A stretch of DNA of 59,779 nt from a bacterium. GTDB taxonomy: Bacteria > Vulcanimicrobiota > Vulcanimicrobiia > Vulcanimicrobiales > Vulcanimicrobiaceae. Location of the stretch: contig JAJYFL010000015.1 in the NCBI GenBank assembly GCA_021790935.1, positions 1 through 59,779 of the forward strand. Direction: 5' to 3'. The notes below the pieces were generated by a model. It had not been told where the DNA came from, ran no database searches, and saw only the letters and a list, made by a program, of their open reading frames with translations. Positions 1-11,734 of this stretch are shown one piece after another (position 1 is the stretch's first letter; every line of letters starts with the position of its first letter). The position numbers and the translations under genes are program-made.

Positions 1-122
1 CTCGGCTTCTCGTAATGCTCGTGCTTACGCGCCTCGGCCAAGACGCCGGCCTTCTGGGTGGCTTTTTTGAAACGGCGCAGCGCGCTCTCGATCGATTCGC
101 CCGGAGCTACGCGAACTTCCAT
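1..122 (-). CDS. rpsU: 30S ribosomal protein S21 (partial, runs off the window start)
   Basis: Small-subunit ribosomal protein S21, which acts during translation initiation on the 30S subunit. Forty codons are visible, starting [20 protein letters not shown] and continuing KATQKAGV then [10 protein letters not shown], the conserved N-terminal body of the family. The gene runs off the left edge, so the basic C-terminus is not seen. The ATG at 120-122 is preceded on the minus strand by a purine-rich AAGGGGGG ribosome-binding site. It is read from the promoter at 219-247 through a roughly 90-nt leader with a strong hairpin. Confidence 0.95.
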   Translation of the reverse strand, partial: MEVRVAPGESIESALRRFKKATQKAGVLAEARKHEHYEKP

Positions 123-190
123 TCTCTACAACCCCCCTTCGGGTCGTTCGGCCTGCCCTGGAAGCAGCCGCCAACGACGCATGACAAGTG

Positions 191-211
191 CGAGGTTCGC
201 CTAGAACCTCG
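191..211 (-). promoter_or_regulatory. Hairpin in the rpsU leader
   Basis: Perfect 8-bp stem CGAGGTTC / GAACCTCG with a 5-nt loop, lying just downstream of the predicted rpsU promoter and inside its 5' leader. No U-tract follows, so it looks more like an RNA stability or regulatory structure than a terminator. The role is inferred. Confidence 0.45.
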
Positions 212-218
212 ATTGCGT

Positions 219-247
219 ACTGTAGCACAGGGCGCCGCCAACGTCAA
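219..247 (-). promoter_or_regulatory. Sigma70-type promoter for rpsU
   Basis: On the minus strand, -35 TTGACG (242-247) and -10 TACAGT (219-224) are separated by exactly 17 bp. It points toward rpsU. The rest of 248-490 upstream holds no convincing gene; the open frames there are arginine-rich shadows. Confidence 0.65.
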
Positions 248-490
248 ATTCGTTTGCCGCAAGGCCCCTCCCTCAGCCCGGCGCGGTATCGCGTTGGTGC
301 TGGCGCTCTTTCAGCACTGTTTCTTGCGCCGACACCGGGACCGGCGCCGGCGGCTACCCCGTCGCTGCGTGTGGCGGTCGGCTTCCCGACAAGGAACCGC
401 CCGGCCGTCGCCTAACGGGGGGCGAGCCGCCGCGTGGCTGATCTTCTCACCCCCGGAGGCACGTGCTTTTGCTTTTCGGGGTGTGCCCAG

Positions 491-955
491 ATGCTGCGAG
501 ACCGTCTGCGCCAGGGAATCGCCGGCGCTTTCTGCGGGTTGGCTCTGCTCGCCGGGCTCGGCTCGCCGGGCTCGGCTCTGCCCACGCCGCAAGTCGCCGT
601 CATCGATTTGCGCATCATCTCAGCCGAGCACGCCGCGCAGTTGCTGCGCCCGCTCTTCCCGCATGCGCGCATTCGTATGACTAGCCGAGGGGAGGCGTTG
701 TTGATGCTACAAGTAGTCCTGGCCTACGTGTTTTTTGCATGCTTTACGGCGGCCCTCGCGTTCAATTTTGGGTGGATGGCAGCGCGGAGGGAACGAACGC
801 CGATTAGGTTGCTTACTTCTTTGGGTCTGGCCGTTCCGGGGGCGGTTTTTGTGGCTGCAGCCTTTGCCCACTCGTTCGGATTGGCATTCGCCGGCCTCTT
901 ATTGATCGGCATTGTGGAGATTGCGCTCTCCTGGTTGCCGCCGGCCGACCCATGA
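491..955 (+). CDS. Secretin-N-domain-like fragment joined to a small multi-pass membrane protein
   Basis: 154 aa from the ATG at 491. Residues 1-30 form a signal peptide (basic start MLRDRLRQG, then a hydrophobic core). Residues about 35-65 (VIDLRIISAEHAAQLLRPLF) resemble the beta-alpha unit of secretin N1 repeats in PilQ/GspD. From residue 72 the chain changes into three hydrophobic helices ending LSWLPPADP. An ATG at 704 with GGGGAGG about 9 nt upstream could start the 83-residue membrane part alone. A truncated secretin gene running in frame into an unrelated membrane gene is the simplest reading. Function unknown. Confidence 0.5.
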   Translation: MLRDRLRQGIAGAFCGLALLAGLGSPGSALPTPQVAVIDLRIISAEHAAQLLRPLFPHARIRMTSRGEALLMLQVVLAYVFFACFTAALAFNFGWMAARRERTPIRLLTSLGLAVPGAVFVAAAFAHSFGLAFAGLLLIGIVEIALSWLPPADP

Positions 956-1082
956 GCAGTGGGCCTTCAATCCGATGGGGGACCTGCCTAAGGCCCCGAC
1001 TAGGTAAAGCCGAACTGAGGGACGATGCAGTACTGTATTCTTTGCGCCGCGCGCCACTGCGGTGCTATCTTTGGCCGGTTAG

Positions 1083-1763
1083 GTGATGAACGAGCGACTC
1101 GCCAGATATGCTAAGAACGTCCTCGCCATTATTGCGGTGAGCGGTTCCGCCGCCTGCACAGCATCTGCTGCGCAGGCCAGACTCCCCGACTGGCTCATAC
1201 TGCGGGTTGGCCAGTCCGCGTACTTTTCACCGGGCGACGGCATGCAAACCGTGGTGTGCCCAACCTTCGAGAGGGTCGTGCGATTCTTCAATTCACCGAA
1301 GTCATTGACGTCACCGAAGTGCCCATTATTGCCGAAGTCAGGGGAACGGGTAACCGTGCTCGGTTGGAAGATGTATGCGGAAGCGCGCAACTGGTTCCAA
1401 CCAATCGTACATGTACGATTCCCGGACGGTTCGGCATCGGCTTGGGTTGGGATCGGTGGCTTAACCCCGGTGGTGCCTCGCGGCACCGTTGTGCTGGTTA
1501 CTGGTAGCGATTGCAGCGATGAGGCCACGCGTCTTCACACCCATGTGTCATCGCTCGCCGCGTGGTTCTCGGCATGCACGGGTGTCGTTATCAAACAGTT
1601 GGCCTCGCGCAGCGACAATCTGCTCGTTGTGAGGTTCAACCGCACGGGAACGGTAATTCGAACTATGTCGACTGGTGTCTGGTACCCGAACATTACGGCC
1701 CCGAACGGAACGCCACGATATCCCGTGGGGATGCTGGCTTGGAAAGACGAATATCGTCGGTAA
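1083..1763 (+). CDS. Secreted hypothetical protein (226 aa)
   Basis: Start is GTG 1083 or ATG 1086. The N-terminus has a basic stretch (NERLARYAK), a hydrophobic core and a small-residue region SGSAAC that could be a lipobox (Cys about 25) or a type I cleavage region. The mature part contains four further cysteines, possibly paired, and no family motif I recognise. First gene of a close-packed plus-strand series reaching 3778, with only 15 nt to the next frame. Confidence 0.65.
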   Translation: MMNERLARYAKNVLAIIAVSGSAACTASAAQARLPDWLILRVGQSAYFSPGDGMQTVVCPTFERVVRFFNSPKSLTSPKCPLLPKSGERVTVLGWKMYAEARNWFQPIVHVRFPDGSASAWVGIGGLTPVVPRGTVVLVTGSDCSDEATRLHTHVSSLAAWFSACTGVVIKQLASRSDNLLVVRFNRTGTVIRTMSTGVWYPNITAPNGTPRYPVGMLAWKDEYRR

Positions 1764-1778
1764 GCTACGACCGCTACC

Positions 1779-2087
1779 GTGCTGGAAAGCGGAATGTTGA
1801 GCCAAAACGACCGCCAGTTGCATTACAGTGGACATCGCCCGACGCCTACGCGGGTGACGTTCAGGACCCGATGTCGCAACGGCCGTATATGTGGATCCGA
1901 AGGCGGCAAATACGAGATCGCTTCTGGACGCGCAGGCCAGCGTCCGAAGGCAGAGTTCACGCAGGCCATGCTTTTCGACTCTGGAACGAACTACCCAGGC
2001 GAGCCGCCGGGCCAAGGCGATCGCGCCGCGGACGAGATCGTTAACGCTCGATTTAACGTTCCGCTCGGAGTCACGGCGGACTGGTAG
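1779..2087 (+). CDS. Possible small protein (102 aa), unknown
   Basis: GTG start 15 nt after the preceding stop; the stop lies 4 nt before the next gene, so it fits the operon spacing. The first third is arginine-rich and unconvincing. The last 60 residues (GKYEIASGRAG, then FTQAMLFDSGTN, ending FNVPLGVTADW) look like genuine protein. A frameshifted or truncated gene is possible. No Shine-Dalgarno is evident. Confidence 0.35.
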   Translation: MLESGMLSQNDRQLHYSGHRPTPTRVTFRTRCRNGRICGSEGGKYEIASGRAGQRPKAEFTQAMLFDSGTNYPGEPPGQGDRAADEIVNARFNVPLGVTADW

Positions 2088-2091
2088 GGAG

Positions 2092-2664
2092 ATGCGCGGA
2101 CCTAAGTGGACGAGCAACGACCGTGCCATCCTTGCGGAATCGCTCCGCAGGACTGGTATCCTGCTGTGCGTTGTTCTCTGCACTTCGTTCGTCGACTGTC
2201 AGAGAACCCATGCGGGAAAGGCCCTACGTTACGTCTGGCCCAGCGAGGGAATCACAATGACACGTCGTCTAAGCCGGCGTCAGGTCCTTGACGTTCTTCG
2301 ACGAGGAGAGCGCATTGTCGAAGTTCGGCTCGGCTCCAAAAGGCTGCTAGACACTGACTCTTTTGCGACGGCGTCCGGAATGAAGGAGATCGGTCCGATC
2401 GAAGTAAGCCAGCCGTTCACAACCGATGCGCATGACGCCGTTTCGGCCCTTGGGTGCGGTTCGCGGTGGCGCGTGATTACGGTTCTCCACCGTGCGTGGA
2501 AGATCGTCTCGTCTCACAGTCTCAGTGGAAGATGTTCGAAGCTGACTCTCACAGACGAGAATGGCCGCGTGATTTTTTCGCAGTACGAATTAAGAAGTGC
2601 TAGGGTTCCGTCCATCTACATTATCAGCGAGGTGGCCCCGGTTAGCCGCACAACCGATCTGTGA
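2092..2664 (+). CDS. Putative lipoprotein/exported protein (190 aa)
   Basis: Begins at the ATG following TAGGGAG. After a polar N-terminal stretch of about 25 residues comes a hydrophobic segment GILLCVVLCTSFVDC, whose final Cys could be a lipobox. The rest is a soluble basic domain with several Cys residues and no recognised family. The stop TGA shares a base with the next ATG (TGATG), indicating translational coupling. The immediate GGGAG-ATG spacing makes the exact start uncertain. Confidence 0.55.
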   Translation: MRGPKWTSNDRAILAESLRRTGILLCVVLCTSFVDCQRTHAGKALRYVWPSEGITMTRRLSRRQVLDVLRRGERIVEVRLGSKRLLDTDSFATASGMKEIGPIEVSQPFTTDAHDAVSALGCGSRWRVITVLHRAWKIVSSHSLSGRCSKLTLTDENGRVIFSQYELRSARVPSIYIISEVAPVSRTTDL

Positions 2665-2768
2665 TGACTTCGCTCCCCAGCGGTCGAAAAGACCTGAGAA
2701 AAGGAGCGGTCATCGTGAAACGCGTCCCGGATCGGCCTCTTTCTCGAGCCATTGGGATTACCGAATGA
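2664..2768 (+). CDS. Possible 34-aa micro-ORF linking two secreted-protein genes
   Basis: ATG overlaps the upstream stop (TGATG) and its TGA overlaps the ATG of the next gene (ATGA). The peptide starts MTSLPSGRKDLRKGAVIVKR and ends RAIGITE; it is basic with no signal peptide. An AAAAGGAGCGG purine run inside it might also serve a downstream start. The overlap geometry is the only support; it may simply be a translation-coupling bridge. Confidence 0.3.
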   Translation: MTSLPSGRKDLRKGAVIVKRVPDRPLSRAIGITE

Positions 2769-3127
2769 TATCTAGGGTACTAACACTTGCGGGTGTGGCG
2801 TTGCTTGTGGGTCTGGGGACGCCGCCTAAGGTATCGCACCCTGCGTCGGGTGCCGTATTCTACCTCCGGTACTGCGGCGGGCACGTAAGGCCCGTGTTGC
2901 ATGTTGAGGCGTATGATCACGGCACCAGTTTACAGCCGCGCGACGTAATCGTCAGCCGGGTGGTGCGGAACCAGGGAAGATCGGGCGGTATTTATGTACC
3001 CCTGCCCGAAGGCGGTTACCAGGTTTCCCTTTACGATGGCCGATGCACTGCGAACCTGACGTTTGCTGTGCTGGCCAATCGCGTGCGGCCAGTGAACGCT
3101 CAGACGATGCGGAGAATCGCATGCTAA
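2765..3127 (+). CDS. Small secreted protein (120 aa), unknown
   Basis: ATG at 2765. A clear signal peptide (MISRVLTLAGVALLVGLGTP) is followed by a compact domain with YLRYCGGHVRPVLHVEAYD and GGYQVSLYDGRCTANL, which looks like a beta-sandwich or carboxypeptidase-regulatory-like fold (not proven). Three cysteines in the mature part, the last being the C-terminal residue. Its stop overlaps the next frame (ATGCTAA). Confidence 0.6.
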   Translation: MISRVLTLAGVALLVGLGTPPKVSHPASGAVFYLRYCGGHVRPVLHVEAYDHGTSLQPRDVIVSRVVRNQGRSGGIYVPLPEGGYQVSLYDGRCTANLTFAVLANRVRPVNAQTMRRIAC

Positions 3128-3303
3128 ATACCGTCAGCGCGCCATCGACAACGAAACCTCTCGGTCTTTGCGGCAGCGGCATGGAAACCACGCCCGGTGC
3201 CGCTCGGGGCGAAGCCTATGGTTGGGGCCCGGCCGATCATCCGCTCACGGGTCTTACGAACCAGTACTTTGCCAACGCCATCGGGGTTCCACCAGATGAA
3301 TAA
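3121..3303 (+). CDS. Possible small protein (60 aa), unknown
   Basis: ATG overlaps the stop of the preceding gene and the TAA lies inside the first codons of the following gene, so both ends are coupled. The peptide is glycine-rich and ends LTGLTNQYFANAIGVPPDE. No transmembrane segment or recognised motif. Support is positional only. Confidence 0.35.
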   Translation: MLNTVSAPSTTKPLGLCGSGMETTPGAARGEAYGWGPADHPLTGLTNQYFANAIGVPPDE

Positions 3304-3778
3304 GGTCCTGCTGTGCGGCCTCCTTCTTGTCTTGACCAGCGCATGCCATAATCTCAGCGCGCCTAAAGTCACGGTCGAATCGGTTATGCTCTCGAAGGGA
3401 GAGAGGGCTGTGCTCTACCGCGACAAGCACGACGTCTTGCTGGCGCTTATTGAAGGACACAAGCTTGAGGAGATCCGCTATCGAGCAGGTGCACAGCCGC
3501 CTGGGTTCAACACATTCGTTGGTCTTGGGCAATCGCCGGAATCGCGTTCGACCATTCGTGGTCAAACCGTCCAAACAATGTATTTAGCGCTGGTTCGGCA
3601 ACTGAATTGCGGTCCCTATAAATCGCAGAGCTCGGTAAGGATCGGGTTAGGTTATTATCAGACGGACAGCAGCTCTGCGCACTGTACCAGAGTCGCCATA
3701 GTAAACAGCCACAAGCGCCTAAAATACGACTGGCAATCCAAGGACGATGCCCATCTCACCTTTTGGCTCATTCCTTAG
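3296..3778 (+). CDS. Lipoprotein (160 aa), unknown
   Basis: ATG at 3296 gives a textbook type II signal, MNKVLLCGLLLVLTSAC, with lipobox LTSAC and Cys17 as the lipidation site. The mature protein has a hydrophilic domain with three further Cys residues and no recognised family. It ends the accessory series; a hairpin follows before the convergent HIT gene. Confidence 0.65.
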   Translation: MNKVLLCGLLLVLTSACHNLSAPKVTVESVMLSKGERAVLYRDKHDVLLALIEGHKLEEIRYRAGAQPPGFNTFVGLGQSPESRSTIRGQTVQTMYLALVRQLNCGPYKSQSSVRIGLGYYQTDSSSAHCTRVAIVNSHKRLKYDWQSKDDAHLTFWLIP

Positions 3779-3836
3779 ACAGTACGCCGATCGGACTTGA
3801 CCTGCTCGGGCAACGCTCGGTTAGGTTACATCGGCT

Positions 3837-3853
3837 CGGGCGCCATGCGCCCG
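3837..3853. terminator. GC-rich hairpin between convergent genes
   Basis: Perfect 7-bp inverted repeat CGGGCGC-CAT-GCGCCCG in the 221-bp gap between the last gene of the accessory block and the convergent HIT gene. No clear T-tract, so it is a candidate intrinsic or bidirectional terminator only. Nothing else is recognised in 3779-3999. Confidence 0.4.
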
Positions 3854-3999
3854 CGGGCCAAGCACGATTCCGACTTACGCAAGCCATGTGCTAGCCTGCC
3901 AGAGTGTGGGTGTAGGGATGAGCGGGCCGCGCGCGCACGCCGCGTCCGCCGCGTAAGATTCGCCAGGGGTTCGCACTGTTCAAAAGGGACCACTAGCCA

Positions 4000-4344
4000 T
4001 CAGCCCGGCGGCCAGTGCATCTGCCGTCCCGCCAATAGGTGTACGTGGAGATGCCCGACGGTCTGTCCCCCGGCCGGGCCCGTGTTCACGACGGCGCGGT
4101 ACTCTTCCAGGCCGAGCTCGCTGCCAAGCCGACCCACGACGCCGAAGAGTTTCGCTACCAGCGCAGGCGGTGCGGCCTCGACGAAGCGGGAGAGGTTGAC
4201 TGCATGCTCGACCGGGATGACCAGCAGATGCGTGGGTGCCTGAGGATTAACGTCCTCGATCGCGACGATCTCGTCATCGCGATACACGAAACTCCCGGGT
4301 ATCTCACCCGCGACGATCTTGCAGAACAAGCAGTTGCGTTCCAT
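4000..4344 (-). CDS. HIT family nucleotide-binding protein (HINT-like)
   Basis: 114 aa, the usual size for HINT-type purine nucleoside phosphoramidases that hydrolyse AMP-linked substrates in the cytoplasm. It begins CLFCKIVAGEIP (zinc-type CxxC), followed by YRDDEIVAIEDVNPQAPTH, LLVIPVEHAVN, and the histidine triad GHLHVHLLAGR near the C-terminus. GGGAG lies upstream of the ATG. Last gene of the pyrG-glycosyltransferase run, 13 nt after the stalk-domain protein gene. Confidence 0.92.
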   Translation of the reverse strand: MERNCLFCKIVAGEIPGSFVYRDDEIVAIEDVNPQAPTHLLVIPVEHAVNLSRFVEAAPPALVAKLFGVVGRLGSELGLEEYRAVVNTGPAGGQTVGHLHVHLLAGRQMHWPPG

Positions 4345-4357
4345 ACGTACTCCCGGT

Positions 4358-5899
4358 CTATCTCGTCTTGATAAAAAACGTCCAGCGCTTTACGGCCGTA
4401 TTCCCGGCACGGTCCGAAACGCGAACGACGACGTGCATCGGACCGTCGGGATATGCGATACCGGGCGTATACTCGATGAAGCGCGCCGTACGCACGGAGG
4501 CCGACGTAACGTCGTGACCGTTCACCGCGATGCTTGCGCTGGAGGGATTCACGCCGATCGCCGATCCGTGAAAGGTGGCGTATATGCTTGGGCGGCGCTC
4601 GTTGACCACGGCTCCGTCGCCCGGCGCGTAGTCGCTCACTACGGGAGGAACGCTCGAGACGGAGATCGTGTTCTGCGACTCGGCGGTCGGCGCTTGCATG
4701 CCGTCGACTTCCAGATGCCCGAAGATCGGCGCGTCTGCAAAACTCACGCTGGCCGATGCGGTGTAGACGGCCGTGTAGACGCCGGGTGTCTTCTCGGTCA
4801 GAGGCAGGCCGACCAGGTACGGACCGATGTCGTAGGTGGCCTCGCCTCCCGGCGTTCCGCGAAGGGTGACCGTAAACGACTCGCCCGCTCGCAGCGGCGC
4901 AGTCGCATCGGCCTCGACCGACACAATCGCGATGCCGGAAGCGGGGACCACCGTCGAGCCCGCCGCTCCGGGCCGCGTCGCGACGATCTGCCGCACCTCG
5001 GAGCTGTCGATGTTATAGCGAACGGTAACCGCATCGCCGACCCGCAGATCGCGCAACGTCGCCGCGCTGCCGTTGAGAGTCACCGAGGTGGCCTTGTCCG
5101 GCGCGATCACGTGTCCGTCGCCAAGCACGAGCTCGCCGTCGCCCACCGCGGCGATCCGGCCGCCGCGTGAGCCGTATGCGTCCACGATCCGCTCGACGTT
5201 GCCGCTGCGGTCCAAATAGAGGTGCGCGAAATCGCCCACGTGGACGTCGCCGATCGTTCCCGGGTTGCTGGTATCGGCATTCACGTCCTGCACGACGACC
5301 TCGGCAGATGCGTTCACATTCAACGTGCGCACCGATGCGTTATATGTGAGCGTAATCGTCGAAGGCACGGAGTTCTCGTCGATGGCCGTTACCGTACCGA
5401 TCTCTTCTTCGCCGGAGCCGTTCGCCACGATGCCGTTTCCGGAGCGTCCGATAAGCGTGGAGACGATATCGACGCTGTTGGTTTGGCGATCGAAGCTCGC
5501 CTGCGCGCCGAGCGCGGCCGTGAAGAACCGCAGCGGCGCATACAGCGTATAGCCGATCTCGACCGGCGCGCTATCGAGAACCACAGCCCGGCCGTCCACG
5601 TGCGCGAGCCGGCTTCCCACGCGCAGTTCGATCGTCTTATAACCCGCATGCGTGACGATGCGGCCGTTCTCGTCCTCGAAGCCTAGCCCCAGCGCCTCTA
5701 TGATGCGCCGCACCGGCACGAGCAGATGGTACTTGTAAAAGCGCGGCGCTGGATCGACGGCGAGCTTCGTCCCGTCGATCACGATGGAGATCGGCTCGAT
5801 CTTCCGGCCTACCGCCCGCGTCGTTGGAGAGGCCGCGCCGGCGGAGACCGACGCAACGGCACAGAGCGCCGCAAGCACCCAGATCGACCGGTGGATCAC
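4358..5899 (-). CDS. Secreted stalk-domain protein (copper amine oxidase N-terminal-like), 513 aa
   Basis: A signal peptide (residues 1-22) is followed by a copper amine oxidase N-terminal-like stalk domain (about 35-150; LLVPVRRIIEALG, IELRVGS, LYAPLRFFTAALGAQASFD). The middle region carries repeated beta-rich segments with short metal-neutral turns, and the C-terminal 180 residues look like Ig-like modules (AGESFTVTLRGTPGG, GVYTAVYTA, VVRVSDRAGNTAVKRW). Probably extracellular or periplasmic. Its ATG overlaps the stop of the upstream glycosyltransferase by 4 bp. Role unknown; enzyme activity is not implied by the stalk domain. Confidence 0.75.
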   Translation of the reverse strand: MIHRSIWVLAALCAVASVSAGAASPTTRAVGRKIEPISIVIDGTKLAVDPAPRFYKYHLLVPVRRIIEALGLGFEDENGRIVTHAGYKTIELRVGSRLAHVDGRAVVLDSAPVEIGYTLYAPLRFFTAALGAQASFDRQTNSVDIVSTLIGRSGNGIVANGSGEEEIGTVTAIDENSVPSTITLTYNASVRTLNVNASAEVVVQDVNADTSNPGTIGDVHVGDFAHLYLDRSGNVERIVDAYGSRGGRIAAVGDGELVLGDGHVIAPDKATSVTLNGSAATLRDLRVGDAVTVRYNIDSSEVRQIVATRPGAAGSTVVPASGIAIVSVEADATAPLRAGESFTVTLRGTPGGEATYDIGPYLVGLPLTEKTPGVYTAVYTASASVSFADAPIFGHLEVDGMQAPTAESQNTISVSSVPPVVSDYAPGDGAVVNERRPSIYATFHGSAIGVNPSSASIAVNGHDVTSASVRTARFIEYTPGIAYPDGPMHVVVRVSDRAGNTAVKRWTFFIKTR

Positions 5900-6911
5900 G
5901 CTCGTCGCTCCTCCAATACCTCACGGTAGACTGCGGCCGTCGCCGTCGCGCAGCGGTCCCACGTCAGACGCCGCGCCAGAATACGTCCTTCATTGACGAG
6001 AACGGCGCGTCGACCCTCGTCGCCGAGGAGCCGCGCCAGCACGCCGCGCAGAGCGGCCGCGTCACGCGCCGGAAACGTTAGAGCGGCCGGCTGCAGCACG
6101 CGCGGCAGCGCGTCCGCGCAGGCGACGACGGGGCACCCGGCCGCCATCGCCTCCAGCATAGGCAAGCCGAAGCCTTCGCCAAGTGCCGGATGGACCAGGG
6201 CCGTCGCTCCCGCAAAATACGCAGCAAGCTTCTCGCCCGGCGCATCGCCGAGCACGCGGATCTCTCCAAGGTTACGCCGGTACGCCGCCAAGGCTCCGCC
6301 GAAATCGTCCTGCCCCGTAAGGTACAGATCGATCGCATGCTCGGGCGGGAGCGTCGACCACGCTTCGAACAGCGTCGGAAGATCTTTGTGGCGCCGGTGA
6401 TTCCCGGCGTAGATCAGATACGGGCGCGGCGCCGCGAACGCAGGCGGCGGCGTCAAGAATTCCTCTCCGGCGCCAAGTGCGACCACGCGCACCTTGGCCG
6501 GATCGACGCCCAGAAAGCGCTCGAGATCCGCGACGGTGCGCTCGTCGTCCGTCACGATGCGCGCCGCACGCGCGCACCCCAAGCGCACCGCAGTGCGGTA
6601 GTAGACGCCGACCTTCCGCTTGAAATACTGCGGAAAGCGCAAGTGGATGAGATCGTGTACCGTCAGGACGTACGGGCGCGGCGCGGCCAGCGGCATATAG
6701 AGCGACGTGAAGTGCGCGAGATCAACGCGAGCGCGACGAATTGCTGCCGGCAGCGCGATTTGCTCCTCCCAGCCGAAGTTCTCACCACGCCCAAACGTCA
6801 CGAACCGCATGTCGGGCGCGACGCGCGGCAGCCTCGCGACCAGCTCGCGCACGTACGCCTTCATGCCGGCCGACATTTGCCGCGTCGAGCGGGCATCGAT
6901 GCCGACGCAGT

Positions 6912-6915
<4 letters not shown>
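5896..6915 (-). CDS. Glycosyltransferase, GT4/GT-B fold
   Basis: 339 aa from the ATG at 6913-6915, which overlaps the stop of the upstream GT2 gene (ATGA). It starts MNCVGIDARSTRQ followed by SAGMKAYVRELV, a typical GT4 N-terminus. The donor-side C-terminal half has YLIYAGNHRRHKDL, YLTGQDDF, and the E-x7-E-like region HPALGEGFGLPMLEAMAAGCPVV. It transfers a nucleotide-activated sugar in envelope glycan synthesis; the substrate cannot be told. Upstream codons exist but lie inside the GT2 gene and are poor protein. Confidence 0.88.
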
Positions 6916-10189
<3,274 letters not shown>

Positions 10190-10193
<4 letters not shown>

Positions 10194-11281
10194 GCCGCGG
10201 AGTTCGATGCCCCTGCGAGCAGCCGCGCGCGCTCGTCCTTGAGCAGCTCCTCGACGATGTGAGAGATCTCGCCGTCCAACGCCGCGCGGATATTTCCAAA
10301 GCTTTGGTTGATGCGATGGTCGGTTATGCGATCTTGCGGGAAGTTATAGGTTCGAATCTTCTCCGAGCGGTCCCCCGTGCCGACTTGACTGCGCCGCATC
10401 GACCCGACGGCCTCTTCCGCTTCGCGCTTCTTACGCGCGTGGAGCACGCTGCGCAGCATCGTCATCGCCTTCTCGCGATTCTGCATCTGCGAACGCTCTT
10501 CACTGCACGAAACGACGACGCCCGACGGGAGGTGGGTGATACGGATGGCGGACTCCGTCTTATTGACGTGCTGGCCGCCGGCGCCGCTGGCCTTGTAGGT
10601 ATCGATCTGCAGGTCGCCCGGCCGGATCTCGATCTCGATCTCTTCGTCAACCTGCGGCAGCACGGCAACCGTTGCCGTGCTCGTGTGGACGCGGCCTTGA
10701 GACTCCGTAACCGGCACGCGCTGCACGCGATGCACCCCGGACTCGTGCTTGAAGTGACGGTATGCGTCGTTGCCGCTCGCCGTGAAGACGATCTCCTTGA
10801 AACCGCCGGCGTCGCTTTCGTTCATCGAGACGATCTCGACGCGCATCTTCTGTATCTCCGCATAGCGCATGTACATGCGCGCGAGGTCGCCTGCGAAGAT
10901 TGCGGCTTCGTCGCCGCCCGCGCCCGCGCGAATCTCGATGAAGACGTCTTTGTCGTCGTCGGGATCCTTCGGAATCATCAACAGCGTGAGGCGCTCCTCG
11001 AGATCCTTACGGCGTGCGCGCAGGCTCTTCGCTTCCTCCTCGGCCAGCGCGTGGAGTTCCGCATCGCCGGCCTCCTTGAGGAGAGCCTCGTTGGAGGCAA
11101 ACTCCTCCAGCGTCTTCTTGTAGAGCCGGTAGACGCCGACGGTCTCTTCGATCGCCGCGCGCTCCTTGACGAGCGCGGTATAGCGCATCTGGTCGAACGC
11201 GCCGCTCGGGTGCGCGAGTTCGCCCTCGATCTCGTCGAAGCGTTTCCCAATCTGCTCGAGCCGCTCGTAGAAGGTACTCAT
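10190..11281 (-). CDS. prfA: Peptide chain release factor 1
   Basis: 363 aa. Terminates translation at UAA/UAG. It has the GGQ loop ASGAGGQHVNKTESAIR, a domain-2 region RVPVTESQGRVHTSTATVAV in which the RF1 PxT tripeptide reads PVT, and the RF1-specific KIRTYNFPQDRITDHR. Start chosen at the ATG 11279-11281 (MSTFYERL); 13 upstream codons fall in a repeat-rich spacer. First gene of the prfA-prmC-pyrG run. Confidence 0.97.
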
Positions 11282-11297
11282 AGATTTCACACTCATG

Positions 11298-11388
11298 CTT
11301 CGACAGGCTCGGCATGACATCGTGCCGCCACGCCCTTTGCCATCCCCAACCCTGTCATCCGGAGCCTGTCATCCTGAGCCTGTCGAAG
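11298..11388. repeat. REP-like dispersed palindromic repeat
   Basis: CTTCGACAGGCTCGGCATGACA (11298-11319) is the near-perfect inverse of the copy at 11367-11388, and a degenerate third unit TGTCATCCGGAGCC lies at 11353-11366. The pair can form a large hairpin upstream of prfA. Another copy of the same unit is at 26820-26842. Confidence 0.75.
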
Positions 11389-11405
11389 GGCGAACAGCGT
11401 ACAAC

Positions 11406-11437
11406 AAGAGCGAGTCGCTTCGAAGCGGCTCGCTCTT
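11406..11437 (-). terminator. Strong hairpin terminator after rpmE
   Basis: Nearly perfect inverted repeat with arms AAGAGCGAG and CTCGCTCTT enclosing CGCTTCGAAGCG. On the minus strand it follows the rpmE stop by 15 nt and is trailed by GTTGT. It separates rpmE from prfA. Confidence 0.65.
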
Positions 11438-11452
11438 ACGATTCCGGCGAGG

Positions 11453-11725
11453 TTAGGCGCCTGCGGCGGCCTTCTCGGCCTCTCGTCTCGACTGGCGGGC
11501 CGCAGCCTCTTCCTGCTTCTTCTTCGCCGCGGCGGCACGCTGGTTGAACTTGTCGACGCGGCCCGCGGTGTCGACGAACTTCTGCTGGCCGGTGAACAGC
11601 GGATGGCACGCCGAACAGATCTCGACGGCAATCTCCGGAAGGGTGGAGCCGGTCACGAACGCGGCGCCGCAGGCGCAGTGCACCTTGGCTTCGCGGTACC
11701 ATTTGGGGTGGATCTTCTCTTTCAC
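11453..11725 (-). CDS. rpmE: 50S ribosomal protein L31
   Basis: 90 aa from GTG 11725, giving [10 protein letters not shown], which matches the canonical L31 start (M-K-x-x-IHP). An earlier in-frame GTG at 11734 would add three residues. Zinc-type cysteines are present (HCACGAAF and CSACHP). A lysine/alanine-rich tail extends beyond the usual length. A TGATATAAT box lies only about 10 nt upstream of the start, so the mRNA leader would be very short or absent. Monocistronic, closed by the hairpin at 11406-11437. Confidence 0.93.
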   Translation of the reverse strand: MKEKIHPKWYREAKVHCACGAAFVTGSTLPEIAVEICSACHPLFTGQQKFVDTAGRVDKFNQRAAAAKKKQEEAAARQSRREAEKAAAGA

Positions 11726-11734
11726 AGCCTCCAC

